Under the pieces are notes generated by a model, which did not search any database, was not told the DNA's origin, and saw nothing but the letters and a program-made list of their open reading frames with translations. The position numbers were made by a program, and so were the translations under genes. Below are positions 36,001 through 46,588 of a stretch of 64,000 nt of DNA, in pieces. Source of the stretch: Branchiostoma floridae. Taxonomy: Eukaryota > Chordata > Leptocardii > Amphioxiformes > Branchiostomatidae. Location of the stretch: the NCBI RefSeq assembly GCF_000003815.2, contig NC_049987.1, forward strand, positions 24,250,053 to 24,314,052, given 5' to 3'. Numbering within the stretch: the first letter of the stretch is position 1; each line of letters starts with the position of its first letter.

Positions 36001-39000
36001 TCACCTTCTTCAGGGCAATTCTGACTGGTTCACATTGTACTGCAGGACAGACGCCACTGCTCACAAAACGCAAATTCACGAACGTTAATCTATGTTTTGC
36101 AGAGACTGAAGGGGACAAGTCGCGGGCGCAGCGTGGTCTCCAGTCAGCTGTACCGCCCTCGGTCCTCCCCGACCGGTGGGAATCGAACCCTGTGCCGGGA
36201 CCAGCGGGAGGTGCGGAGCGCCCACAGCACCAGGACCGGCTCGGCTGTCTCACAGGCGGACAGGATCCAGGACTGGCTCAACAAGAAGTCTGTGCAGGGC
36301 ATCCAGGTGGGTACAACCTTCTCTTATTGAACTATAATTATATCCTACACAAAAATTGGACTCACCCAAATTTTCGACTGAACAGCACCAGTCTTTGTCA
36401 AGGAATGAACAATCCACTGCTGTCCAGGTTAGAAAAACTCTTCCTTTCTTTTTCATTGCCATGTTGTGTTGGCGCAGTTAGGGTGTTTGGTTCAGAAGTC
36501 AGAGATCCTGGGTTTGAATCCCCTGGCATGCTACCAATGTTGTGCTCTTGGGAAAGGCACTTTTTGTACTTCACCCAGGTGTAAAAATGGGTACTTTTCC
36601 GGGCATCCAGGTGAATACAACCTGCTCTTCTTGTTCTCTTATCAGCAGGTAACACTTTGTGGGTGAGATAGTCAAGTGGACACAAATTCTAGAGATGACA
36701 GGATGATAAAACTCTAATTCAGCTCAATAGCATTGACTTATGGCTCAAAGGGTCCCATTTGATAACGACTGTCTCATTCGCAAGCTTTTGTCACCATGGA
36801 GTGGGAAAAAAAGAACATGTTAGCTGTTTTAAAACCAAAGACATGTAATGAAACAAGTGGACTGAATAAATTGATAGCACAGACATTAATTGTGTAAAAG
36901 GGGATAAAGAATTCAGCCATATGATCCATGTCCTTGATCCAGTTTTTCCAAACAAGAAAAAAGCAACACTGGTACCATTTGTAATTATTGTACCCACATG
37001 ACATTGTTTTATTTGATGGTGAAGAGCTACAATCACAAACACACCTGTTCGTTTGATAGGCTAGCAAACGTACTCAGACAGAAAAACAACTTTAACCAAT
37101 ACGTTTGATAGAAAAGACGTCCAAATAAAGTAACTTCTTCCACAAAGACCATCTGAACTCCGTCACCATACGGGTCAGTTTGTGTGTAAACGCACACTTC
37201 TTTAATTAACGGCAAGCGAACCGTAGCTTTCCTATATTTGTCTTACCGTTTAACTTTACGCATTGTGCACATATAGGTCAATATTCCTTTTAGGCGCGCA
37301 TTTCTAATGAATACATCGTCTCAATTAGCGCTACAGATACCTCGCGTGGATGTAACGAGGATCTGACACGGTTCAGGTCCTGAATGAGACCCGTGTGGCC
37401 CCTTAGTTTACCTTTACTCCCCATCTGATACAGTATCTTTCGCTTCTTTGTTGGGGATATTTTGATTGGATCGGTGTTGTTTTGGCAAGGCTTGCTCTTT
37501 GCAAACGTGGCTTAGTTGCAAGCGTCGTGTTTATGATACAAACAGGTTGACTCGAACACCAGCAAGCCTTCGACAAAAACAGGACATATGTGCAAAGAAC
37601 ACTCTCGATGTCAAGCCAAGGAAATCTGTATTGTTGAATTAGATATGACATCAAAACGTTTACCTTGATCGGTTAGGATTACTAGCCAGGGAAACTTTTG
37701 TGTTCTACGCTTTGGTAATAAACACCTTTTTCAATGGCGTCAGGCGCACGCAGCGAACCCTGACAGTGTTGCTATGTCAACCCGAAGTGGGATGGGAAAC
37801 AAAAAATAAATTTCAAGGCCAGTGTGCCTGACACAAAATGAGTTATTGGTCTTACATTACTTAAACATTTTGTAAATATCAGACGCATTGTTAGGGTATG
37901 CATTAGTATAAACACCCTTTTCAATCAGGCATCGAGCCTTCTCAAAGGCAATAGGCGCACACAGCGAACGCTGACAGTGTTGCTATGTCAACCCAAAGTT
38001 GGATGAGAACCAAAAAATTAATTTCAAGGCCAGTGTGCCTTACACAAACTGAGTTGAGCCCACGCCGCAAGAACAATGTTTTGCTAGGTCAACACAAAGT
38101 GGGACGGACAAATAGATTTACAAGGGCGGTGGGGCAGACTCAAAATGTCAGTTATGTGTCTATATCACACACATTGTTAAGGTACAATTTAGTAAAAACA
38201 CCCTTTTCAATGGCATATGAAGCCCATGACGCAAACCCCAATGCTGTTGCCAGGTCAACAGAAAGTGATTATAAGACGGAAAACAAAAAATAGATTTACA
38301 GGGGTGCCTGACTCAAAATGAGTTATGCGTCTTGCAATACTTTAACATTTCGTAAATATCTAGGGAAAAACAGCTGTGCCTTTTCATTAAAAAAGTCAGC
38401 AATGCTAGGGACATGAAAGACCACATAACACTCTCACTTGGCAGTGTGATGTTTCATTAGAATTTCAAACACACGGTTGATCGACAGTGCCTTTGTACTT
38501 GAGTCAATTGTCTCAAAGTCCATCTGAAAATGTAATTCTTGTTTTCAGCAATAGTTGTTCTAGAACAACACAAGGTCAGAAGGGCATATGTCACCGTGGC
38601 CAGGAGTGGGTCAAGTAGAATCAGGATAGAGGCATCATGTTTGCGGATATGATAGACTTTATTCGGAGCTCTGGTAGACACGTCTTTCCTTGTCGCAGTC
38701 TCTCGGTCGAATCCCCGTACCCTCATACGTGTCACATCCCAACCCCTCTACATCTGTTCCCCACTCCACGGGTGTTATCAATTGCTGTCACCTCGTGACA
38801 CATGGCCCCTTCCATGGTACCCAAGTGACCCAGCTACAGAAAAATGCCCAAGTCACGACCTTGCCAGAAGGCATAGCAACTCAGCTATCCATTTTTAGAA
38901 CTTGGTGGAGTGAAATAACTTGATGCCTTTCCCATGGCAAGGAATGTCAGAAATCAAACCTGTGATCCTTCGATCTTATTGTAAGCATGCACACTGTGTC

Positions 39001-42000
39001 AAACCATGAAATACAACATGTATGATTGTGTAAAATATTTTCTCATCTTGTTCTACAGGAAAAGTACGACCCAAGCAGTAAAGACACAAAACGGATGTAC
39101 TCACAACTACTGAAGGAAGAGGACACATTTGTACAGGTGAGCATGCTTGAAACACCTGTGGTAGTCATGGCAACAAGAACTCTTGAGACCAGTCAAGGAA
39201 AACATGAATGCACTGTACATAACAGCAATGTTAGAGGATAGAGTGACCGTTTTGGCATCTTTAAATTAAATTAGCTCACTGATTGTGACAGAGGAGACAG
39301 GCGCTTTGTATCAGTTTTTATAAGACTTCATTATACCGAAATTCTGCTTGCTTTTTTACCATAAACGCAAAAAACAGACCACAGCTTAACGTCCCGTCCT
39401 AAGGACTGTGATCCTTTCTGGTAGCGTGCATGTAGCTTGATTCAAACTTTATTCCATACAAACTCCAAACCTCTTGGTCAGAGGAAGGGTTGCCAATCCG
39501 CGGACTATACACACAATAATTGTGGAAAAAACACAATACAGATTGTCCTTATCTCCTGCTCCAGGGTCTGCAGTCCATGGTAGATTACAAGAGTTTCCTG
39601 GACCTGAGAAAGCGAGAGATTCTCCACAAGAAGTGGGAGGAGCGGGTTCACGACCCCCTGCGGAGGGAGATACGGAGGGAGATGAGCGGCCCGACCTACC
39701 CGGAACTCGACAGGACGAAACGAACGCTGCACCAGAAGTACCTCGACTATCACAATAAAAAGGCAAGCAATTGTCTTTCACTTACTAATGATTGAATGAT
39801 AGCATCTTTTGTACATTCATGCCCTATCAAGCATGCAAATACAAAGTCTTAAAAAAGTACAATCATAGTGTCCGGACTCATTATACTTATCTAAAACATG
39901 GGTTCTAAACCTACTCTATCGACTATCACAATAAAAAGGCAAGCAATTTCTTTTACTTTTCTTGCTGATACTACTGTATATACAGTCATGTACAATTTAC
40001 CTGTGGTTGGTAACCATGGGGTAACCTATAACTGTTGTTTAAAAAGCAGGTTATTTATAGGGGTATCAAGACAACGGACTGTTGACTCAATTTGCAGTAC
40101 TTTCATTATATAAAGAACACTGCCTTTTGAAACAACCGCCTGTCATCTTGATACCCTTAAATACCCTATTTTTAAGATCAACGGAAATAGGTTACCCTGC
40201 GGATAAAGGTGAACTAGCGTTAACTTGGAGACCTCTTTTCAGTCCTTGGTAGGGCATCTTGGTTGGGGCTGCACCCGTCTTTTAGAACGGACGTAAAATG
40301 AAGGTGCCTTGACCATGTTAAAGGGGAAGGGCTAGCAACCCCTCCCTGTCAAAATATACCCTGCCACTGAAAAAGCAAGGACACTTGCTGCCCTATGGTA
40401 CTACAAAGGTCTGAACAAACATACAAATTCATGTTTTTTTTGTATATTACATAAGAAACACAGCATTCTAGAATATGGATAATGTTTGCAGTTGACTCCT
40501 ACTAAATTTAAGACTGTTTTCCCCACAACAGGGTACAGTGTTCCTAGACACCATGTCTCCTAAGGAGTACGACCCCCTCATTCTCATCAGCAACAGGCCA
40601 CAGCCTCTTAAGGTAAGTTCAGACTTATATAGTAGAAAGGTTTCTTACCCTTACCACTTTGGCTTTCTTGTGTACCAGATTGTGTGTAGGTCTAAGGCAT
40701 GTAGGAATAGTACTGATATTTATGTCATACATGGGCCATGATAACTCTCGATAATGAGTGTCCTAAACCGGGTGATATTTTGAGTTATCAAGTGGTACAT
40801 GTACCACACAGGCTTCCATCGAATAATTCAAACACACTCCGCAACAAGTGTTCTGCTATCCAAATTTTTGATTACCAGATTCAGACATTGGAATTTGCGT
40901 TCTTACAACCTTTGTTCGAGGACACCAAATTTTCTCCACTTTTGGTGCATTTTGTATTAAAATGTGTGTGTCTACAGGTGTGTACATATGACATCTGTAT
41001 AGATCACAGATATCTATAACTTTCAACTCTAATAGTACTGCTGTGATGTTTACTAAAGATGTTGATATTTTTCCCCCAGGCACAGACATCGTTGTTAAGA
41101 GATCCGCTCATATCTCAGGGCAGAGAGAGGACAGATGAGGACAGAACTGTTATAAGATGTCTCACAGGTAAGACTACATTTCTGCAAGTTGTAGTTACGA
41201 TCAGCATGTAGATGCCATGCACTCTTACCATGTATGAAGACAAGTTAATGTCAAAACTGGTCAGTATTGTCAGTCGCCAAAAAGGTCTGAATTTCATAAC
41301 ATATTATTCAGGGGTGCCTAAGCATTTGCACGATCCCTATGAAATTCGTACGAATATTATGTGATACACACGAATCACTATGCGAAAACGCACGAATATT
41401 ATGAAATTGGCACGAATCACTATGCGAAATCGTACGAATTTTATGAAATTCGCACGAATCACTATGTGACACACACGAGCCTTATGTGATTTGCACGATC
41501 CTTATGCGAAATTGCGCAACCACTGGCGGGGTCACGTGACAAACGGAGCGGGATTTTCAAGATGGCGGCTTCGCCGCTTCGGCGACTGAAAATACGATGT
41601 AACACGCCGAAATGAAGCTAAACAGTAGCTCACAGGCTATCAAATACATCTTTGCGACGGTAAATGTCCATTCCATGCCTTGAAATATAAATATCTTGGG
41701 TAGAAACGCTCAAAATCATGCCTCCTCCCTGCTCCCGGCCGCCGTTTTTGCATAAGGATCGTGCAAATCACATAAGGCTCGTGTGTGTCACATAGTGATT
41801 CGTGCGAATTTCATAAAATTCGTACGATTTCGCATAGTGATTCGTGCCAATTTCATAATATTCGTGCGTTTTCGCATAGTGATTCGTGTGTATCACATAA
41901 TATTCGTACGAATTTCATAGGGTTCGTGCAAATTCTTAGGCACCCCTGTTATTGAAAAAAATGTTCTTTGGTTACATTAAAATGATAGATTTAACAATGA

Positions 42001-43510
42001 AAGTTAACAGCATGGGCTCCCCAAGAAAAAAAGAAAAACCAATGAAAAATATTACTCTGTTATTTTTTTGTCTAAGCTGATGAGGATTGGACTATCACAA
42101 TTTCGAGGATCAGAAATTGTTGTGACTCGAGTCATTTTTCTATTTTTAATTCTTTATCCATCTTTGCAGGTAAAACCCTTTCGGAGCGTGAGGTGGAGCA
42201 GCACCGGTTGCCGCAGCTCCCCCTAGTGCCCCTGGGTAGGCATGGCACCGAGTGTCAGACCTGGCTGGCCATGCCGCTCACAGACATCAACAGTGACACA
42301 CGGCTCAAGAGCAGGTCAGTACAGTTTCTATACATGCACTTACTCTGACCATTCCCTGTAGATACTATGATTGTATACACTGTATATATTGTTTTAGGCG
42401 ACTTTTTATGTACTAAGAATATTGTTGGGCAGCCCTGGCTCTGTGTGTGCTGAAAAGTAAAACCAATAAAGAAATAAATACAGTAACAGCAAGGAAATTT
42501 ACTGCCCTATGTGCTACTAGGAAAAAAGAGCCTCAGTTTTATGTATTACTCCATCAGAAGGCACAGTGTTTAAGAATAATTCACTGTTCAGCACCAAGGA
42601 CAGGCATGAGTTCAGCACCACATTAGCCTTGGGTATTCAAAAGAGTGGTTATTCGGTAAATCTAGATGAAAATTAATGAAAGAATCAGTGCTGACAGTTC
42701 TCTTCTTCAAATTTCTACAAATAAAAGTATAAAACCTAAAAGAGAAACAAAAATTGATAACTTTAAATGTTATACAAAAATCTTGGTTCAAGTCTTCTGT
42801 GAAATAGACTACCCAGTTGTCTGCTTCTCTTCATATGTCTGAATGAAAACAAACTATAGAAAAGATTTAGTGGCAGTAACATGTTCTAGAACACTATTTA
42901 CATATTTTCAAACATTGTTATTGTGGTGGATTTCCATTGTACAGATAAAACAAATGGGTTCCTTAAAACGACAATTCATAGTAAGTCTTAAGTTCAGTTT
43001 ATGCATTGTTACAAGGTGACATATGACATGAAACCCCAGTATTGTACACTCAACATGTTTAGATAGGTAAAGGTAAAGGTGACCCCTTAAAGACAGTTGG
43101 TTGTTTTTTGCTGTGTCTTAAGGGCAACAATCCCATTCTGCCACCTTTAAAGTTAATGCCCCAACCCAAGTCTGGTACCCATTCTTTCACCTGGGGGGAA
43201 TGAGACATGAGAATTGCTATGTAAAGTGCATTTCCCAAGGGCGCCATGTTAGGGGACCTTCGGGGCCAAACACCCAAACCATTACGCCAACATGATCCCA
43301 CAATCAACATGTTTAACCTGTGTAAATCTATATTACAGGCGGAGAATGCATGGAACCTACAGTACCAGCCACTTCGACTTCCCCACCACCTGGGCGGCAC
43401 AACACGACGAGCCCTTCTCACTGGTGATGGAGGAATGGGAGAATGACAAACGGTCCCTGTACGGCCACCAGAGATTACCCTTCGCTGCAGTCGCTCCGGT
43501 CACCTCTTGA
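33072..43510 (+). CDS. FAM228: FAM228 family protein, 8 exons, 375 aa
   Basis: Exons: 33072-33233, 36103-36306, 39059-39136, 39565-39762, 40532-40612, 41080-41167, 42170-42314, 43339-43510. All join in frame (1128 nt with stop). The start MSVMAARGRELTRESFGRAS follows a CpG-rich leader. The N-terminal ~120 residues are Ser/Arg-rich and look disordered. The conserved core follows: VDYKSFLDLRKREILHKKW, in a strongly basic-acidic helix continuing to KYLDYHNKK, then VFLDTMSPKEYDPL. This 'FLDLRKREILxKKW' plus 'FLDT..P.EYDP' pattern is what I recognise from vertebrate FAM228A/B; the call is by memory. The C-terminus ends VAPVTS. Intron 4 has a GC donor (AAG|GCAAGC) and a normal AG acceptor; the other introns are GT-AG. 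Molecular function of the family is not established. A likely poly(A) signal, aataaa, is at 45155. Confidence 0.85.
33720..33970 (-). mobile_element. SINE (minus) with an internal insertion, FAM228 intron 1
   Basis: Minus-strand order 'aagggcatcttggttggggc', 'tgcacctgtatattgg', 'aagggacataaaat' then, after about 80 unrelated bases (33811-33890), 'aactcctccctgtaaaattg' and 'tacccaggtgct'. Same family as 40230-40415. Confidence 0.55.
33975..36100. other. FAM228 intron 1 remainder, with a ~60-bp direct repeat
   Basis: A segment with 'caagttgactttgaaataac' and 'tcaaagaac' occurs at 35795-35850 and again at 35895-35935, about 200 bp upstream of exon 2. A CpG-richer patch lies at 34900-35000 (ccccggcaacgcatcccacc). 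No additional exon is supported. Confidence 0.45.
36466..36600 (+). mobile_element. tRNA-derived SINE head, FAM228 intron 2
   Basis: Begins with a Pol III A-box-like tgttggcgcagttagggtg and a B-box-like gggtttgaatcccctgg, then 'cttgggaaaggcactttt', 'cacccaggtgtaaaaatggg'. This is a tRNA-related head joined to a body shared with 10335-10615. It is not a tRNA gene: the acceptor stem and anticodon arm do not fold. Confidence 0.7.
37717..38360. repeat. Diverged tandem repeat, about 3.5 copies of a ~200 bp unit
   Basis: The words 'acaccctttttcaatggc' / 'acacccttttcaatggcat', 'gacagtgttgctatgtcaac', 'aatttcaaggccagtgtgcc' and 'ctcaaaatgagttat' recur at roughly 200-bp spacing from 37717 to 38360 within FAM228 intron 2. 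The 102-codon plus ORF is incidental. Confidence 0.7.
39919..39948 (+). repeat. 30-bp duplicate of the FAM228 exon 4 end and its GC donor
   Basis: The 30 bases spanning the last 20 nt of exon 4 and the first 10 nt of its intron (39743-39772) recur without change at 39919-39948, 176 bp downstream. The copied part includes aaaaaggcaagc, so a second GC-type donor lies in intron 4. Flanking bases also show weak similarity. Confidence 0.85.
39999..40210. mobile_element. MITE with ggggtaacctata ends, copy 1 (FAM228 intron 4)
   Basis: The left part acctgtgg...ggggtaacctata and the right part ggaaataggttaccctgcgg are inverted repeats. The same ends and internal word 'ttgatacccttaaataccc' (here) / 'tgatatccctaaatacccc' (there) define a second copy at 55567-55768 in the large FANCG intron. 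Confidence 0.65.
40230..40415 (+). mobile_element. SINE, gggtagggcatct family (FAM228 intron 4)
   Basis: Contains 'ggtagggcatcttggttggg', 'gctgcacccgtcttttagaa', 'ggacgtaaaatgaaggtgcc', 'gctagcaacccctccctgtc' and 'aaaatataccctgccactga' in the family order. The tRNA-like head is truncated. Confidence 0.7.
41309..41948. mobile_element. 640-bp foldback DNA transposon with ~200-bp inverted repeats
   Basis: Starts caggggtgcctaag and ends cttaggcacccctg. Left (41309-41512) and right (41749-41948) arms are nearly perfect reverse complements, made of repeated blocks like cacgaatcactatgcgaaa. The 5-bp sequence ttatt flanks both ends (41304-41308, 41949-41953), a target-site duplication. The ~230-bp centre is CpG-rich and has gtcacgtgac (41531-41540) and aagatggcggc (41559-41569), plus no ORF of note. 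It lies in FAM228 intron 6. High arm similarity suggests a young insertion. Confidence 0.9.
42320..43055. other. FAM228 intron 7, mostly featureless
   Basis: Near 42450-42480 'gaaaagtaaaaccaataaag' followed by aataaata resembles a retroelement 3' tail, but no body is visible. Otherwise nothing seen. Confidence 0.35.
43060..43310 (-). mobile_element. SINE, minus orientation, just upstream of FAM228 exon 8
   Basis: Minus-strand order includes 'catgttggcgtaatggtttg' (A-box-like head region), 'cttgggaaatgcactttaca', 'ccaggtgaaagaatgggta' and 'agaatgggattgttgccct'. Same family as 36466-36600. It ends about 30 bp before the exon 8 acceptor. Confidence 0.6.
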
Positions 43511-43599
43511 TGCTTCTAGTGTTAGTGTTACCGATTCTTTAGTTATTGTTGTTGCTCTTGAACTAGTTTACCTGTAATATCCAACACAAAAATTGGACT

Positions 43600-43765
43600 G
43601 AACAGCACCAGTCTTTGTCATCAAGGAATGAACAATCCACTGCTGTCATGACTTCCTGCAACTTATGATCCACTACTCACTGAGTCACGAGTTCTATCTG
43701 CATAACGTGACGTCACGGCAGCAGTGGATTGTTCATTCCTTGACAAAGACTGGTGCTGTCCAAAC
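43600..43765. repeat. Inverted repeat in the FAM228 3' UTR
   Basis: The arm aacagcaccagtctttgtca...aatgaacaatccactgctgt (43600-43648) is mirrored by cagcagtggattgttcattc...aagactggtgctgt (43719-43765). One further arm copy is in FAM228 intron 2 (about 36380-36425). A transcribed 3' UTR would form a long hairpin here. Confidence 0.75.
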
Positions 43766-43799
43766 TAGTTGAAGAATGACTTCTACCAACACAGATGAA

Positions 43800-43895
43800 C
43801 TTTCAAGTTGTTGTCGCTCCCGTCACCTCGTAACGCTGCTAGACTTAAAGTCGAGGTGTTTTACCGATTCTTTAGTTATTGTTGTTGTTGTTGCA
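43800..43895 (+). repeat. Partial duplicate of the FAM228 stop-codon region
   Basis: The sequence gtcgctcccgtcacctcgtaa then 'ttaccgattctttagttatt' repeats the end of exon 8 and start of the 3' UTR (43488-43555: gtcgctccggtcacctcttga, 'ttaccgattctttagttatt'). The copy again encodes VAPVTS followed by a stop, TAA instead of TGA. Confidence 0.75.
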
Positions 43896-43899
43896 CTGA

Positions 43900-45730
43900 A
43901 AACAGGGATGTATCCAGGGATGGAACTTTGGTTATAGGGACGGGGGAAAATTCACCGCTTCTGTCCGACAATTCAATTTCCGTAAACTTAAAATGATACC
44001 CGTGGTTCTGTCCCAGGACAGAAATTTGCTAGTTGGGACGGACAAAATTTCTCACTGTCCATTCAAAAATCTTAACTTCATGACATGAAGTTGATAACAA
44101 TTTAGTCCCATCAGCTTTGATTGGCAGATTCTACAAGGAAAATTAACAAACAATATGAGTGGGATGGAAAAAAAATATCAAAGTTGGAGACAGCACTGCA
44201 CTGAATGTTAAAGAAATATGAGATTTTTTTTTGACATGAAAATGGTGAAAAAAATGCTATAAGCATGAGGGCTAATATTGCACACGGGACATTTTCAAGT
44301 GTCCAGATGTCATTGTCTATCACTACAGCAAGGCCATACCAATGAACTTTTCAGCATACGGATTTTTAAAAAATGATCCTTAGCTGGAAAATCAAGATGA
44401 AAACAGACTCTAGGTGGAAAGCCTGGTCCTTGATATCATACACTGTATCAATGAGTGAATATAGCAAGGTTCAAGGTTTCCTCCGTATGTTCTTTTCATA
44501 TTGAATGCTTGCAGTTTTGTTTTGCCAAGAAATGTCCGAGGACCAAGCAAGTAAACTAGTGTGGCCTAATATAAGTAGTCTCATATTAAGTCAGACTCAT
44601 TTCTTGTCAGGAAAATAACATCGCCAAGTTTGTATATTCAGAAGGGTGCCAGCAGTTGCAGCGAGCTCAGAGCAGTTGCCTTTGCCATGTGTTATTGTAG
44701 AAAAAAACAATGTTTTTGTTGCCTGGTTTATATTTGTAATAATGCTGCTACTACCATAAGATGGGAATGTTTTGTAAAATTATTCTACTACTTGTACTAT
44801 AGTTATACACCAACAGATTTGTCTGAAAAAACATGTTTGTAACACAATTCATTTAATTGGTCCTTACACCAAGTCTGAAATATTCTAGAATACAACATGC
44901 AAGTTCAAGAAATTGTAAAAACTTATAAATTGCTGTACAATGGAGTTTATCTGTATCTGCATTCTTATCCCTTTTTTACTTTCATCTTATTGAAGGATGC
45001 AACTATGCAATAAGAGAAATTGCTGCTATTTCATTTGTTTGCAAGCTGACAAGTCAATACGTTATAGTCTATATTTTGTTTGCAACCACCATGCAATTTG
45101 TACATACAGGTTTGTAAAAAGGACATTTTGCATTGAATTTCACAATTTCATCTGAATAAAAAAATGTTACAGAAATAATTTTGCTGTGTTGTCTGCTTCA
45201 GAATAAGTCTGATTAAGCAATTATTGTCCAATAGATACTACAATTCTAGAAAGTTATCTTAGGAAAAACTGGAAAATAGAACGGATAGAGACAGACCGAA
45301 TTAGCCAATTTATAACAAAATCTGCAACTCATCAAACAGAGCAATGAAAAAATAATAAAATGTCCACATAAAAATGTGCAGAAACCCAGGTTTCTATCCA
45401 AAAAGAACTATTCCATCTTTCACACTATATCTCAAATCTGAGAATACAATAATACATAATCATTATGCCCAGTTCTTCGTACTTGTGCTAGCAGAGAACA
45501 GACCTGGGCGCGACAGTGTGGCGGAACCGCCCAGGCCTCTTTGGGGGGTCCTCGAGTCCATCAGCTGTTGGAGGGTGGCCTTGTCCAACATTAGCAGGTG
45601 CCTGTCCGAAATGCCTTCTTCTGTGTTATCACACACAGTTGATCTGCAGTAAGAAAGACTGGCATTCAACCTCTACTAGTGCATCAGTATGTCCTGTCAC
45701 CTTCCCCTCAATACAAGTAAATCATCATAA
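43900..45730. other. FAM228 3' UTR and convergent intergenic region
   Basis: Probable end of the FAM228 transcript at the aataaa at 45155-45160. No convincing coding region; the 68-104 codon ORFs at 45374-45830 are overlapping and unrecognised. A diverged 'gggacgg...ctgtccc' repeat sits at 43915-44065. Confidence 0.4.
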
Positions 45731-46098
45731 GGCCAAACCAATTCTATTTGTTGTTTCTCAAATTTCCCGACCCTATTTTTTCCAATTTGAAAAAAAAAAC
45801 TTTCAAATTGATGGCCATACCTTGTGTTGACAAAATTTCACAGCCTCTCCTTTCTCAAATTAACTATAGGCCTCAAATTCCAGTAGCTGTACGTGCCTAT
45901 TTTGGACGATACGTTTATAATTTTCTTCAAACTTTGAACTTTGATACCAGGAACCCCCTAATTAACTGTAACTTGAGTAAGCCCCTTGATCTCTCCTACC
46001 CCCGACTTTTGGCAAAGTTTTTTTTTTTTTTTTCGACCGACCGACCCAATTTTTTCTGAAAGAATCCGAGAAACAACAAATGAAATTGGTGTGGCCTA
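45730..46098. mobile_element. MITE with aggccaaaccaattct ends
   Basis: The left end aggccaaaccaattctattt and gttgtttctc are mirrored by the right end gagaaacaacaaatgaaatt and ggtgtggcct, an inverted repeat of about 40 bp or more. A run of t with cgaccgaccgaccca lies near the right end. Another copy appears to begin at about 63676 (aggccacaccaatttaattt) and leave the window's annotated part. Confidence 0.7.
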
Positions 46099-46399
46099 AC
46101 CGCATGACTGCAGCAGCGGATTGTAGGTGCCAGATAACCTATATCTCCCCCCGTCTCTGTCCAATGTTGGACAGTGAAGCTCAAATGGACACAGCCATTT
46201 CTACCCCTGTTGCAAAGGAATCCGGCTCTGAGTCCAGGATTTTTAATTTGTTCATCGAAACGGAGTGTCCCAGAAACACTGTGTGCGTGTTTTGAGATAC
46301 TTTTCGCATGTTCCCAACGTCACGTTTGTGAAGCTGCAGTAGACAGGCCCATTCCGTGAACAAGGGGAACAGAATTTACGTTGCAGTTCTATAATATTA

Positions 46400-46565
46400 T
46401 AAAGTATATGTTTTCCAATATATTTTTTTTCCAATCTACAGCATGTATTTACTCATTTTGTAGCTGCTTTGTATGATTTACAGCTGTATTTTTGAAAAAA
46501 ATGTTTCTCTTTGGAACAGGGTAGAAATTGATGTCTTCCATATAATCAAATCAACATAGCCTTAA
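46400..46565. mobile_element. Half copy of the 31664-32028 MITE
   Basis: Shares 'ttccaatatattttttttcc', 'actcattttgtagctgcttt' and 'ccatataatcaaatcaacat' with the right half of the element at 31664-32028. It lies immediately 3' of the FANCG stop codon and may supply part of its 3' UTR. Confidence 0.65.
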
Positions 46566-46588
46566 TAATACAAAAGAGAAAACAGGCC

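Noticed and set aside
36601..36630. Duplicate of the FAM228 exon 2 donor (gggcatccaggtgaatacaa)
   Set aside because: About 26 of 29 bases match 36298-36326, but 'catccaggtga' is also part of dispersed repeats in this window, so origin from the exon is not secure.
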